The notes under the pieces are model-generated. The model did no database searches, was not told the DNA's origin, and saw only the letters and a program-made list of their open reading frames with translations. Positions 43,642 to 52,286 of a DNA stretch of 64,000 nt are shown one piece after another. Made by a program: the position numbers and the translations under genes. This stretch comes from JACDAN01 sp963847235 (GTDB lineage: Bacteria > Actinomycetota > Thermoleophilia > Gaiellales > Gaiellaceae), in contig CAWJYU010000004.1 in assembly GCA_963847235.1 (NCBI GenBank), positions 186,001 through 250,000 on the forward strand, given 5' to 3'. The stretch's first letter is position 1, and every line of letters starts with the position of its first letter.

Positions 43642-44096
43642 CTCGCTTCGCGGCGCTCTTGCGCATCTTCGATGCGGTAGACGATCGCGCCGTTCGCCTG
43701 CTGGACGGCGGTCTCGATCCGGCCGAGGCGCTCGTCGACGCTCTTCCAGCCGGACGAGATCAGATCGACGAGGAGGGCGAGGTCGTCCACCCGTGCGTGC
43801 CGCTCGGCGAGGGTGTCGTTCTCGATCCGCTCGAGGCGCCGGATCGTCTGGCCGGCGAGCCCGCGCACCTCGGCGAGCTGGCGGGCGACGGGCAGCGCCT
43901 CGGCCCGCATGCCGTCCTGGACCGCCTGGCCGACGGCGACCGGAAGCGCGGTCTCGATCCGCGCGGCGAGCTCTCCGAGCTCCTCCACCTGCGTCCTCGC
44001 GCGCTCGAGCGCCGCATCCACGTCGCCCGGCTGCGTACGTGATTGAGCGGCGGCTTCCAGCCGCTCGCGTGCCCGTTCGACGGCCGCGTAGTCCAC
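43638..44096 (-). CDS. Coiled-coil protein of unknown function
   Basis: A protein of about 152 residues that is nearly all helix, with heptad-like repeats (VERARERLEAAAQ, QVEELGELAARIETAL, GLAGQTIRRLERIENDTLAERH, SVDERLGRIETAVQQ). No domain is recognised. GTG at 44096 is preferred because TACAGT (44108-44103) lies six bases upstream; an ATG at 44129 is in frame but would overlap the queA start. It ends by a 4-base overlap with the UbiA-family gene. It may be a structural or scaffolding protein. Confidence 0.55.
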   Translation of the reverse strand: MDYAAVERARERLEAAAQSRTQPGDVDAALERARTQVEELGELAARIETALPVAVGQAVQDGMRAEALPVARQLAEVRGLAGQTIRRLERIENDTLAERHARVDDLALLVDLISSGWKSVDERLGRIETAVQQANGAIVYRIEDAQERREAS

Positions 44097-44121
44097 GGGG
44101 CGACTGTAGCTTTGCCCCCGG
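44097..44121. promoter_or_regulatory. 25-bp divergent promoter between coiled-coil gene and queA
   Basis: The minus-strand -10 TACAGT (44108-44103) and plus-strand -10 TAGCTT (44107-44112) share a central TA. They lie six and nine bases from their start codons. This is the same architecture as at 15175-15196. Confidence 0.45.
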
Positions 44122-45144
44122 ATGGACACCTCGGCGCTGGAGTACGAGCTCCCGCCGGAGCTGATCGCCCAGCGACCGGCGGAGCGGCGGGACGAGTCGC
44201 GGCTCCTCGTCTACGACCGGAAGACGGGCGACGTGCGGCACCGGCGCTTCTCCGAGCTGCCGGAGGAGCTTGCACAGGACGAGCTCGTTGTCGTCAACGA
44301 GACGCGGGTGCTGCCGGCGAGGCTGCGGCTGCAGCGTCCGGGCGGGGGAGAGGCGGAGGTGCTGCTCCTCGAGCGCGTGGGGGCGAACGGCCTCTGGGAA
44401 GGGCTGGCGCGTCCCTCGCGCAGGCTGAGGGCCGGGCAGCGGCTCGGCCCGGTCGAGCTGCTCGAGCCCCTCGGCGGCGGGCGCTGGCGGCTGCGGCTCG
44501 AGGGCGAGCCGGCCGGTGAGACGCCGCTCCCGCCGTACATCACCGAGACGCTCGCCGATCCGGACCGGTACCAGACCGTCTACGCACGGGAGGAAGGGTC
44601 GGCCGCGGCGCCGACAGCCGGCCTCCACTTCACGCCGGAGCTGCTCAGCCGACTCGACGTCGAGCGGGTCACCCTCCATGTCGGCCTCGACACCTTCCGC
44701 CCGGTCGAGTCGGAGACGCTCGAGCAGCACGAGATCCACACCGAGCGGTACGCGGTCGAGGCGGCGGCCTGGGAGCGGATCCGAGCAGCCGAGCGCGTGC
44801 TCGCGGTGGGCACGACGACGACGCGGGTCCTCGAGACGCTGGCAAGTAACACTCTGTTACAAGCCGACGAAGTGCCGCCCGCTCCCGCCCCAGGAGCCAA
44901 GGCGCCGGGCAGTCCGGGGCCAAGTAACACAGTGTTACAAGGCCGAACCGGCCTGTTCATCACGCCCGGGTTCGAGTTCAAGCGGGTCGACTCCCTGTTG
45001 ACGAACTTCCACCTACCGCGCTCGACGCTCCTCGCGCTGGTCATGGCCTTTGCGGGCATCGAGGAGACCCGGCGCCTCTACGAGCTCGCGATCGCCGAGC
45101 GCTATCGCTTCTACTCCTTCGGCGACGCGATGCTGATCCGGTGA
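44122..45144 (+). CDS. queA: S-adenosylmethionine:tRNA ribosyltransferase-isomerase QueA with repeat insertion
   Basis: Converts preQ1-tRNA to epoxyqueuosine-tRNA using the ribosyl group of SAM. Motifs: LIAQRPAERRDESRLLV, VVNETRVLPARL, PTAGLHFTPELL, VTLHVGLDTFRPV, AVGTTTTRVLETLA, then FEFKRVDSLLTNFHLPRSTL and YRFYSFGDAML. Between LETLA and GRTGLFITPGF the gene carries a 99-base palindromic element (44843-44941) that is read in frame and adds 33 residues beginning SNTLLQ and ending SNTVLQ. This point corresponds to a length-variable loop. The enzyme is otherwise complete and overlaps tgt. Confidence 0.93.
   Translation: MDTSALEYELPPELIAQRPAERRDESRLLVYDRKTGDVRHRRFSELPEELAQDELVVVNETRVLPARLRLQRPGGGEAEVLLLERVGANGLWEGLARPSRRLRAGQRLGPVELLEPLGGGRWRLRLEGEPAGETPLPPYITETLADPDRYQTVYAREEGSAAAPTAGLHFTPELLSRLDVERVTLHVGLDTFRPVESETLEQHEIHTERYAVEAAAWERIRAAERVLAVGTTTTRVLETLASNTLLQADEVPPAPAPGAKAPGSPGPSNTVLQGRTGLFITPGFEFKRVDSLLTNFHLPRSTLLALVMAFAGIEETRRLYELAIAERYRFYSFGDAMLIR
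44843..44941. repeat. 99-bp palindromic element inserted in frame within queA
   Basis: Two near-identical 21-base units (44843-44863 and 44921-44941), each with arms GTAACA and TGTTAC around a 3-base spacer (CTC or CAG) and flanked by CAAG. They enclose a 57-base Pro/Ala-coding centre. The 99 bases are a multiple of three and contain no stop in the queA frame, while the neighbouring frame has AAG TAA. The units match the first hairpins of the elements at 27989 and 37626. Confidence 0.85.
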
Positions 45145-46274
45145 GCTTCCGTGTCACGTCCACCGACGGCGCTGCCCGCGCCGGTGTCCTGCAAACCGCG
45201 CACGGCGAGGTGCCGACGCCTGCGTTCATGCCCGTCGGGACCAAGGCGACGGTCAAGACGCTCCATCCAGACGAGGTGCGCGAGGTTGGCGCCTCGATCC
45301 TGCTCGGCAATACGTACCACCTGCACTTCCGGCCCGGTGACGAGCTGATCGCGGAGCTCGGCGGCCTGCACGAGTTCATGGGCTGGGACGGCGCGATCCT
45401 CACGGACTCCGGCGGGTACCAGGTCTTCTCCCTCCGGGACACGATCCTCGCGGCCGGCGACGAGGGCGTCACTTTCCGGTCGGTCTACGACGGCTCGCCC
45501 GCCACCTTCACGCCGGAGTCCGTGGCGCGGATCCAGGCGAACCTCGGCTCCGACATCGCCATGTGCCTGGACGTGTGCCCGCCGGCGGGCGTCCCGCGAG
45601 AGGAGCTGGAGGACGCGGTCCGCCGGACGACGCTCTGGGCCCAGCGACAGCGCAAGGCCGACCGGGCGCCGGGGCAGCTCGTCTTCGGGATCACCCAGGG
45701 CGCCTCCCACCCGGAGCTCCGCCGCCGCTCGATCGAGGAGATCACCGCGCTCGACTTCGACGGCTACGCGCTCGGCGGCCTCTCCGTCGGCGAGCCGCGC
45801 GACCTCACCCTCGACGCCACAGCCTGGGCCGCGCCGCTCCTCCCCGAGGTGAAGCCGCGCTACTTCATGGGCATCGGCGACGCAGCAGGGATCCTCGAAG
45901 TGATCGAGCGGGGGATCGACATGTTCGACTGCGTGCTCCCGACCCGCACCGCGAGAACCGGCTCCGCGCTGACCTGGGAGGGGCGGCTGAACATGCGAAA
46001 CGCGCGCTTCGCCCGCGACTCCAGCCCACTCGACGAGGACTGCCCCTGCCCGGCCTGCGCCCGCTTCTCCCGGGCCTACATTCGCCACCTCGTCAACCAG
46101 CAGGAGCTCCTCGGAATTCGCTTACTCACGCTTCACAATCTTCGGTTCGTCCTGGACGTCACAGCAGGTGCGAGGGACGCGATCGCGAACGGCCTGCTGG
46201 CATCCTTCAAGGCCGAGTCACTCGAACGCCTGAACACACTGGAGAACAGGACGCAGAACGCATGGAGCCGTTGA
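45141..46274 (+). CDS. tgt: tRNA-guanine transglycosylase
   Basis: Exchanges guanine-34 of target tRNAs for preQ1. The 377-residue protein has the catalytic Asp in AILTDSGGYQVFSL, the second Asp region in DMFDCVLPTRTARTG (nucleophile), and the zinc site CPCPACARFSRAYIRHL with the final His. GTG at 45141 overlaps the queA stop, so queA and tgt are translationally coupled. yajC begins 12 bases before its stop. Confidence 0.95.
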   Translation: MSFRVTSTDGAARAGVLQTAHGEVPTPAFMPVGTKATVKTLHPDEVREVGASILLGNTYHLHFRPGDELIAELGGLHEFMGWDGAILTDSGGYQVFSLRDTILAAGDEGVTFRSVYDGSPATFTPESVARIQANLGSDIAMCLDVCPPAGVPREELEDAVRRTTLWAQRQRKADRAPGQLVFGITQGASHPELRRRSIEEITALDFDGYALGGLSVGEPRDLTLDATAWAAPLLPEVKPRYFMGIGDAAGILEVIERGIDMFDCVLPTRTARTGSALTWEGRLNMRNARFARDSSPLDEDCPCPACARFSRAYIRHLVNQQELLGIRLLTLHNLRFVLDVTAGARDAIANGLLASFKAESLERLNTLENRTQNAWSR

Positions 46275-46549
46275 TCTTTCTCGCCGCGCTGGCAGCGGTG
46301 TTCTGGTTCCTCCTCATCCGGCCGCAGCGGCAACGGCAGTCCAAGCACCGCTCGATGCTGGCCGAGCTCTCGGCCGGCGACGAGGTGATCACGGCCGGCG
46401 GCGTCTTCGCGACGGTCCGCACGATCGCCGACGACCACCTCGTGGTCGAGATCGCGCCCGGCACCGAGGTTCGGCTCGCCAAAGAGGCCGTCGCGAACGT
46501 GGTTCCGAAGCCCGAGGAGCCGCCGCTGACTTCGGAAGAACGCAGCTAA
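46262..46549 (+). CDS. yajC: Preprotein translocase subunit YajC
   Basis: A 95-residue single-pass protein: helix LIFLAALAAVFWFLLIRP, then the conserved RPQRQRQSKH and the cytoplasmic LSAGDEVITAGGVFATV segment. It is an accessory of SecDF-YidC. The ATG at 46262 lies inside the end of tgt. The order queA-tgt-yajC-secDF is a familiar bacterial arrangement. Confidence 0.93.
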   Translation: MEPLIFLAALAAVFWFLLIRPQRQRQSKHRSMLAELSAGDEVITAGGVFATVRTIADDHLVVEIAPGTEVRLAKEAVANVVPKPEEPPLTSEERS

Positions 46550-46564
46550 CCTAAAGGGGTCGCG

Positions 46565-49330
46565 GTGGCTACCAGACGCGGAAATCTCACCCTGCTCGCC
46601 TTCGTCGTCGTGGCGCTCATCGGCGTCGGGCTGCTCGCGATCCCGCAGTCGCCGCTCCACCGTGAGATCAAGCTCGGCCTCGACCTCCAGGGCGGCGTCG
46701 AGCTCGTCCTGAGAGCGGTCCCGCCGAAGGGCGAAGAGATCACCGACGAGAACATGGACCTCGCGATCGAGGTCATCCGGAACCGTGTCGACGCGCTCGG
46801 CGTCTCCGAGCCGGAGATCCGCCAGCAGGGCCGGGATCAGATCTCGATCCAGCTCCCCGGCGTCGACGACCCGGAAAAGGCGAGCGAGCTGATCGGCAAG
46901 ACCGCGCAGCTCGGGCTCTACGACGTCAACGAGAACACGCTCGACCCGACGCGCGACGAGAACGGCTTCCCGGTCCCCAGTGCCAACAAGTTCCAGCTGC
47001 TGAAAGAGCTCCAGCCGCGGACGAAGCGCGGCGAGATTCCCGAGTACTACCTCGTCGACCCGAAGGCGAAGAAGGTGATCTCCGGCCCGGAGGAAACGCA
47101 GGAGCGGATCCGGCAGGCCTACAGGACGCGCACCGGCAAGGCGGTCCCGAAGAACCTCCAGATCTGGGGGATCCCGGAGAAGACGATCATCCTCACCTGC
47201 GGCATCGGCGAGCGCTACTGCCCGGGCGTCAACCAGGCGCCGCCGCAGCAGGACTACTTCTACCTCTTCCGGCACGACCCGCTGAACAAGGAAGACCCGG
47301 TCCCCGAGATGACGGGCGCCGACCTGAAGCTCGACGGCACCCGCCAGGACTTCAGCCAGACTCAGGGGCCGATCGTCCTGATGGAGTTCACGGACGACGG
47401 CGGCGAGAAGTTCCACGACGTCACGCGGGACATCGCCCAGCGCGGCCAGCTGCTCTCAGGCCAGGTCGGCAAGGACCGGGCTCTCCAGGGCTTCGCGATC
47501 GTCCTCGACCGCGAGATCAAGTCGGCACCGACGATCGACTGGGACAGCAACCCCGACGGCATCGCCGGCGGCTCGGCGGAGATCACCGGCATCGGTGACA
47601 CCGGCGAGGCCCAGGATCTCGCCCTCGTCCTCCGCAGCGGTGCGCTGCCGTACGAGTTCGAGCAGGTCGACTTCACGCGGGTCTCGGCGACGCTCGGGAA
47701 GGAGTCGCTCGACCAGGCGGTCAAGGCGTCGCTGATCGGCCTCGCGGTCGTCTTCCTCTTCCTGCTCCTCGTCTACCGCTTCCTCGGCGTCATCGCGGTC
47801 ATGGGCCTCGCGCTGAACGCGGCCTTCCTCTACGCGGTGATCGTGCTCTTCGAGGTCACGATGACGCTGCCCGGCTTCGCGGGATTGATCCTCGCGATCG
47901 GGGTCGCGGCCGACGCGAACATCGTCATCTTCGAACGCATCAAGGAGGAGGCGGCTGCCCGAAAGTCGGTGCGCGCCGCGATCGCGTCGGGCTACAAGAA
48001 GGGCTTCGCGACCATCGTCGACGCGAACGTGGTGACGGCGATCACGGCTTTGGTTCTGTTCGCGGTCGCAACGGGCGGGGTGCGCGGATTCGCCTTCATG
48101 CTCCTGCTCGGCACCGTCATCTCGATCTTCACCGCCGTCTTCGCGACCCGCGCGTTCCTCGGCCTCCTGGCCGGGTTCCGCTGGTTCGACAACCCGAGAT
48201 TCATGGGCGCGAGCGCACAGAAGATGGCGGGCTGGCAGATGTTCGACGCGGTCGGCAAGCGGCGGATCTGGTTCACGATCGCCGGCGTCCTGATCGCGGC
48301 GTCGATCGGCTCGCTGATCTTCAAGGGGCTGAACCTCGGGATCGACTTCCGCGGCGGCACGGAGATGGAGTTCGCGTCCCAGCAGGCGGTGGCCCCGGAG
48401 GAAGTGACCGCGAAGATGCAGGAGATCGGCGAGCCCGATGCGATCGTGCAAGGGCGCGGGGACGAGGCGCCGGACGGCGGCTTCAACGAGTTCACGATCC
48501 GGACCGAGCCGCTCGAGCCCGGCGGGGTCCTCGAGATCACCGGCGCCGTCACCGAGGAGTTCAACGCGACCCAGCAGGGCGTGCGGAACGTCTCGGCGAG
48601 CTTCTCCGACCAGATCCTCCGCGGAGCGATCTACGCGATCCTGATCTCGTTCGTCCTGATCACGATCTACATCTCGCTGCGCTTCCAGTGGCGGTTTGCG
48701 GTGCCGATCCTGCGGACGATCGTCAACGACGGCCTGATCGCGCTGGGCATCTACTCCTTTGCGGGCAAGGAGGTGAGCGCGGCGACCGTGGCCGCATTCC
48801 TGACCATCATCGGATACTCGATCTACGACACGATCATCATCTTCGACCGCGTGCGCGAGAACCTGCCGATCATGCGGCGGTCCTCGATCAAGACGATCAT
48901 CAACACATCGCTCTGGGAGACCGTTCGCCGGTCGCTGGCGACGACGATCATCACCTTGCTCCCGGTCGGGGCGCTCTACCTCTTTGGCGGCGAGGTGCTC
49001 CAGGACTTCTCGTTCGCGATTCTCATCGGCATCTCGATCAGTGCCTTCTCGACGATCTTCATTGCTGCCCCGTTCCTCGCCGTGCTCCTCGAGAAGTCGC
49101 CCGAATACAAGGGCCGCAAGGGTCTCGACGAGCCGGACGAACGGCCCGTCGACCTCGACGTCGAGGAGCCTGAGCCTGAGCCGGTCCCGGTCGCAGCGGT
49201 CGACGGAGGGGACGGAGAGGTCGCCGCTCCCGTTCCGGCGCCCGCCGTGCCGCCGGCCAGCTCCGACGCGTCGAAGCGTGAGCGCCGACGCCAGCGCCGC
49301 AAGGCGCGCCCGCATGGCCGAGCCGGGTAG
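46565..49330 (+). CDS. secDF: Protein translocase SecDF, natural SecD-SecF fusion
   Basis: A 921-residue membrane protein that uses the proton gradient to assist export through SecYEG. The SecD half (residues 1 to about 555) has GLDLQGGVELVL near the N-terminus, a large extracytoplasmic domain, and GFAGLILAIGVAADANIVIFERIKEE in the membrane. The SecF half (about 560-880) has LNLGIDFRGGTEMEF and YSIYDTIIIFDRVREN. A Pro/Glu/Asp/Ala-rich tail ends in a basic stretch. The GTG at 46565 is 15 bases after yajC. The next gene starts 17 bases before its stop. Confidence 0.94.
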   Translation: MATRRGNLTLLAFVVVALIGVGLLAIPQSPLHREIKLGLDLQGGVELVLRAVPPKGEEITDENMDLAIEVIRNRVDALGVSEPEIRQQGRDQISIQLPGVDDPEKASELIGKTAQLGLYDVNENTLDPTRDENGFPVPSANKFQLLKELQPRTKRGEIPEYYLVDPKAKKVISGPEETQERIRQAYRTRTGKAVPKNLQIWGIPEKTIILTCGIGERYCPGVNQAPPQQDYFYLFRHDPLNKEDPVPEMTGADLKLDGTRQDFSQTQGPIVLMEFTDDGGEKFHDVTRDIAQRGQLLSGQVGKDRALQGFAIVLDREIKSAPTIDWDSNPDGIAGGSAEITGIGDTGEAQDLALVLRSGALPYEFEQVDFTRVSATLGKESLDQAVKASLIGLAVVFLFLLLVYRFLGVIAVMGLALNAAFLYAVIVLFEVTMTLPGFAGLILAIGVAADANIVIFERIKEEAAARKSVRAAIASGYKKGFATIVDANVVTAITALVLFAVATGGVRGFAFMLLLGTVISIFTAVFATRAFLGLLAGFRWFDNPRFMGASAQKMAGWQMFDAVGKRRIWFTIAGVLIAASIGSLIFKGLNLGIDFRGGTEMEFASQQAVAPEEVTAKMQEIGEPDAIVQGRGDEAPDGGFNEFTIRTEPLEPGGVLEITGAVTEEFNATQQGVRNVSASFSDQILRGAIYAILISFVLITIYISLRFQWRFAVPILRTIVNDGLIALGIYSFAGKEVSAATVAAFLTIIGYSIYDTIIIFDRVRENLPIMRRSSIKTIINTSLWETVRRSLATTIITLLPVGALYLFGGEVLQDFSFAILIGISISAFSTIFIAAPFLAVLLEKSPEYKGRKGLDEPDERPVDLDVEEPEPEPVPVAAVDGGDGEVAAPVPAPAVPPASSDASKRERRRQRRKARPHGRAG

Positions 49331-51344
49331 CAACGGCGCGACCCGCGACCTGCTCGAGCGCATCGCTCTCGCCGCGGTCGGCGCTGTCACGCTGACGGCC
49401 GAGCGGGCGGACGTGCTCGCAGACGAGCTCGCCGACCGCGGCATGGTGCGGCGGGACGAGGCGCGCGCGCTCATCGACGACGTCACTGCCCGCTGGCGCG
49501 GGGACGCGACTCGCATCGGCGAGATGGCCGGCTCGACGCTGGACCGCCTGTTCCGCGAGCTCGGCCTGGTCACGAAGGACGAGGTTGAGGAGCTCGAGCT
49601 GCGAATCGCCCAGTTGGAGCACCGCCTCCGGCTTCTCGAGGATCCGCCCGAAAGGGGTTCCGCCCGCCCGTGCAACACTGAGCCCATGGCTCAGGCGCCT
49701 CCGCGAAGCCTGGGACGCATCTCCGAGATCGCCCAGGTCGCCGTCCGTCACGGCTTCGGCTACTTCTTCCGCCGCAACAAGCTCACCGACCTCATCGGCG
49801 AGGACGGCGAGGTTCTCAGCGAGGCGCCGTCGGAGCGCGGCCGCCACCTGCGGGAGATGCTCGACGAGCTCGGCCCGACGTTCGTCAAGTTCGGCCAGCT
49901 GCTCTCGATGCGGCCGGACGTCCTGCCGCCGGACATCATCGCCGAGCTCCGGGGCCTCCAGGACGACGTGTCGCCGTTTCCGTACGAGGAGGCCGCGCAG
50001 GTAATCGAGGAGAGCCTCGGCCAGCCGGTCGAGCGGCTGTTCCGCGAGTTCGATCCGGTGCCGATGGCCGCCGCTTCGATCGGCCAGGTCCATCGCGCCG
50101 TTCTCCCGAACGGGCGCACCGTCGCCGTCAAGGTGCAGCGACCCGGCGCGCCGCGGCAGATCGAGGCCGACCTCAACCTGATGTACCAGGCCGCCCGCCT
50201 CGCGAAGGAGCGCGTGCGGGCGCTGGACTTCATCGACGCCAAGGGCCTCGTCGACGAGTTCGCGCGCGCAATCCGGCAGGAGCTCGACTACCGCCTCGAG
50301 GCGCGCAACGCCGAGACCTTCCGCAAGAACTTCGCGGGGCACCCGCACGTCAAGGTGCCGCGGGTCTACTGGACGTACACGCGGCCGCGCGTGCTCACGC
50401 TCGAGCACATCGAGGGGACACAGCTGGCCGACATCGAGACGCTCGACTACGGGCTCGAGGAGCGGCGCCGGCTCGCCGAGGTCCTCACGGATACGTGGAT
50501 GACCATGATCTTCCGCCACGGCTTCTTCCACGGAGATCCGCACCCGGCGAACATCCTCGTCCTTGCCCCCGACAGGATCGGCCTCGTCGACTTCGGCCTC
50601 GCCGGGCGTCTGACCGACGAGGACGTCTCGAAGGCCACGCGGCTCTTCATCGACGTCGCGAACGAGAACGTCGAGGCGCTGCCGAAACGGCTCGCCGACC
50701 TCGGCGTGCGCTATCCGAAGGAGCGCGAGGAGGAGTTCGTCGCGGAGCTGCGCGAGCTCTTCTACCGCTACTACGGCGCGACGCTCGAGGAGATCGACCC
50801 GCTGCAGGTGGTGCGAGAGGTCTTCGGGACGATCTACCGGATGAACCTCCGCCTGCCGACGAGGTTCGTCCTGCTCGACCGCGCGATCGCCACGCTGGGC
50901 TCGGTCACCGTCGAGCTCTCACCGGACTTCAACGTGTTCGAGGTGGCGCGGCCGTATGCCCGGAACCTGATGCTCACCCGCTACACGCCGGCACGCATTG
51001 CGTCGCGCGCCCGGCGCGAGAGCTGGAACCTCGCGCGAATGGCCGTGGAGGTTCCGTACCAGCTGCACGACACGCTCGAGCAGTTCCGTGACGGACAGAT
51101 CGAAGTGGGCTTCGTCCACAAGAACCTCGACGAGTTCATGGACCGCATCGTCGTCACGATGAACCGGCTCGTGATCGCACTGGTCGTGTCCGCAGGCCTG
51201 CTCGCGTCGAGCCTGCTCGGGATCTTCGCGACCGGCGGGCCCGAGATCCTCGGCATCAATGCCCTCTCGGTGATCGGCTTCGTGCTCTCCGGGATCCTCG
51301 GGGTCTGGCTTCTCTGGGGCGTTCTCCGCTCGGGGAGGCTCTGA
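49314..51344 (+). CDS. Phasin-like N-terminus joined to UbiB/ABC1 (AarF) kinase-like protein
   Basis: One open frame of 676 residues. Residues 1-115 are phasin-like: helical, with LIDDVTARWRGDATRIGEMAG and a coiled-coil end. The rest is a UbiB/ABC1 atypical kinase: KxGQ motif FVKFGQLLSMRPDVLP, Ala-rich loop AAASIGQVHRAV, VAVKVQRPG, catalytic HGDPHPANILV, DFGLAGRL, and two C-terminal membrane helices. No stop separates the parts. An internal ATG at 49686, preceded by CAACACT, may be the true start of the kinase, so this could be two genes merged by an indel. Likely roles are quinone/isoprenoid handling and PHA granules. Confidence 0.8.
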   Translation: MAEPGSNGATRDLLERIALAAVGAVTLTAERADVLADELADRGMVRRDEARALIDDVTARWRGDATRIGEMAGSTLDRLFRELGLVTKDEVEELELRIAQLEHRLRLLEDPPERGSARPCNTEPMAQAPPRSLGRISEIAQVAVRHGFGYFFRRNKLTDLIGEDGEVLSEAPSERGRHLREMLDELGPTFVKFGQLLSMRPDVLPPDIIAELRGLQDDVSPFPYEEAAQVIEESLGQPVERLFREFDPVPMAAASIGQVHRAVLPNGRTVAVKVQRPGAPRQIEADLNLMYQAARLAKERVRALDFIDAKGLVDEFARAIRQELDYRLEARNAETFRKNFAGHPHVKVPRVYWTYTRPRVLTLEHIEGTQLADIETLDYGLEERRRLAEVLTDTWMTMIFRHGFFHGDPHPANILVLAPDRIGLVDFGLAGRLTDEDVSKATRLFIDVANENVEALPKRLADLGVRYPKEREEEFVAELRELFYRYYGATLEEIDPLQVVREVFGTIYRMNLRLPTRFVLLDRAIATLGSVTVELSPDFNVFEVARPYARNLMLTRYTPARIASRARRESWNLARMAVEVPYQLHDTLEQFRDGQIEVGFVHKNLDEFMDRIVVTMNRLVIALVVSAGLLASSLLGIFATGGPEILGINALSVIGFVLSGILGVWLLWGVLRSGRL

Positions 51345-51395
51345 GCTTCCGTAGTCCCTCCGGGCCTTGCCAGCTCTGGATTCTTCGTCGCAGAT

Positions 51396-51441
51396 CCGCG
51401 CGAAAGGACATCTTTCCCGCGCGAAAGGCCGTTGCTAGCTT
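51396..51441 (+). promoter_or_regulatory. Direct repeats and promoter of atypical response regulator
   Basis: A 12-bp sequence CCGCGCGAAAGG occurs at 51396-51407 and again at 51417-51428, exactly 21 bp (two helical turns) apart. A -10-like TAGCTT (51436-51441) follows, seven bases from the ATG at 51449. Tandem sites two turns apart suit an OmpR-type dimer, so autoregulation is plausible. Confidence 0.5.
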
Positions 51442-51448
51442 CGGCCGC

Positions 51449-52099
51449 ATGACCAGCGCGCTGCTTCTCGCCGAACCGGAATCAGCGACGCGGGGCTTCC
51501 TCGAGCGCCATCTGCGGCAGGACGGGTTCGAGGTCCTGGAGGCGGGCGACGGCGAGGCGCTCGTGCTCGCGGAGCTCTCCCGGCCCGACCTCGTCCTCGC
51601 CTCCGACGCGCTCGCGCTGGAGCTCTGCCGGCGCGTGACCGACGTGCCGGTCATCGTGCTCGGCCGGCCGGACTCGGACGCCGTCGACCGCGTCCGCGCG
51701 TTCGCGGGCGGTTGCGACGACTACGTCGCGCGGCCGTTCCACTACGAGGAGCTGCTCGCTCGCATCCGGGCGGTGCTTCGCCGTGTCGCTCCCCCCGAGC
51801 GGGACTACATCGAGGTGGGGGAGCTCCAGATCGATCGCGCCGCCAGGCGGGTACTCGTCGCCCGGGTACCAGTCGTCCTCGCCGCGAAGGAGTACGACCT
51901 GCTCGTCAAGCTGGCCGGCGACCCGACCCGCGTGTTCACGAAGGAAGAGCTGCTGCGCGAGGTCTGGGGCTTCCGATCGCTCGGCCGGACGCGGACGCTG
52001 GACTCCCACGCGTCCCGCCTGCGGCGCAAGCTCTCAGCCGCAGGCGGTGACTTCGTCCGAAACGTCTGGGGAGTCGGCTACTCGCTGGTGGACGGCTAG
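51449..52099 (+). CDS. Atypical OmpR-family response regulator with degenerate receiver
   Basis: A 216-residue protein with a receiver-like domain and a complete winged helix (LAAKEYDLLVKLAGDPTRVF, RTLDSHASRLRRKLSA). The phosphorylation site is changed: the acidic pair reads LLAEPES, the phosphoacceptor region reads PDLVLASDAL with Ser at the Asp position, and the usual TKP is ARP (YVARPFH). It therefore probably works without phosphorylation. No kinase is adjacent. Direct repeats upstream suggest it may bind its own promoter. Confidence 0.82.
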   Translation: MTSALLLAEPESATRGFLERHLRQDGFEVLEAGDGEALVLAELSRPDLVLASDALALELCRRVTDVPVIVLGRPDSDAVDRVRAFAGGCDDYVARPFHYEELLARIRAVLRRVAPPERDYIEVGELQIDRAARRVLVARVPVVLAAKEYDLLVKLAGDPTRVFTKEELLREVWGFRSLGRTRTLDSHASRLRRKLSAAGGDFVRNVWGVGYSLVDG

Positions 52100-52195
52100 C
52101 CGGACGGAGCCGCCTCCCAGTCCTGCACTGAACCTGAGCCGGTTTGTTCGTGACGGTCAGCTTGCCTTGAACGCGCGGGCGTACCGCAGTCGCCC

Positions 52196-52223
52196 TGGAC
52201 AATTGTGGTTTCGGCTGTAAAGT
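52196..52223 (+). promoter_or_regulatory. Promoter of collagen-like gene
   Basis: TGGACA at 52196-52201 and TAAAGT at 52218-52223 with a 16-base spacer. The transcript would have a leader of about 57 bases and the AAGGGAG ribosome-binding site at 52275-52281. The -10 is identical to that of the mraZ promoter in this window. Confidence 0.5.
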
Positions 52224-52286
52224 CGACGTGTCTCCCCTTGCGGCGTGGACCTACTATCGACAGGGATCACCAAGAAGGGAGTTTCT

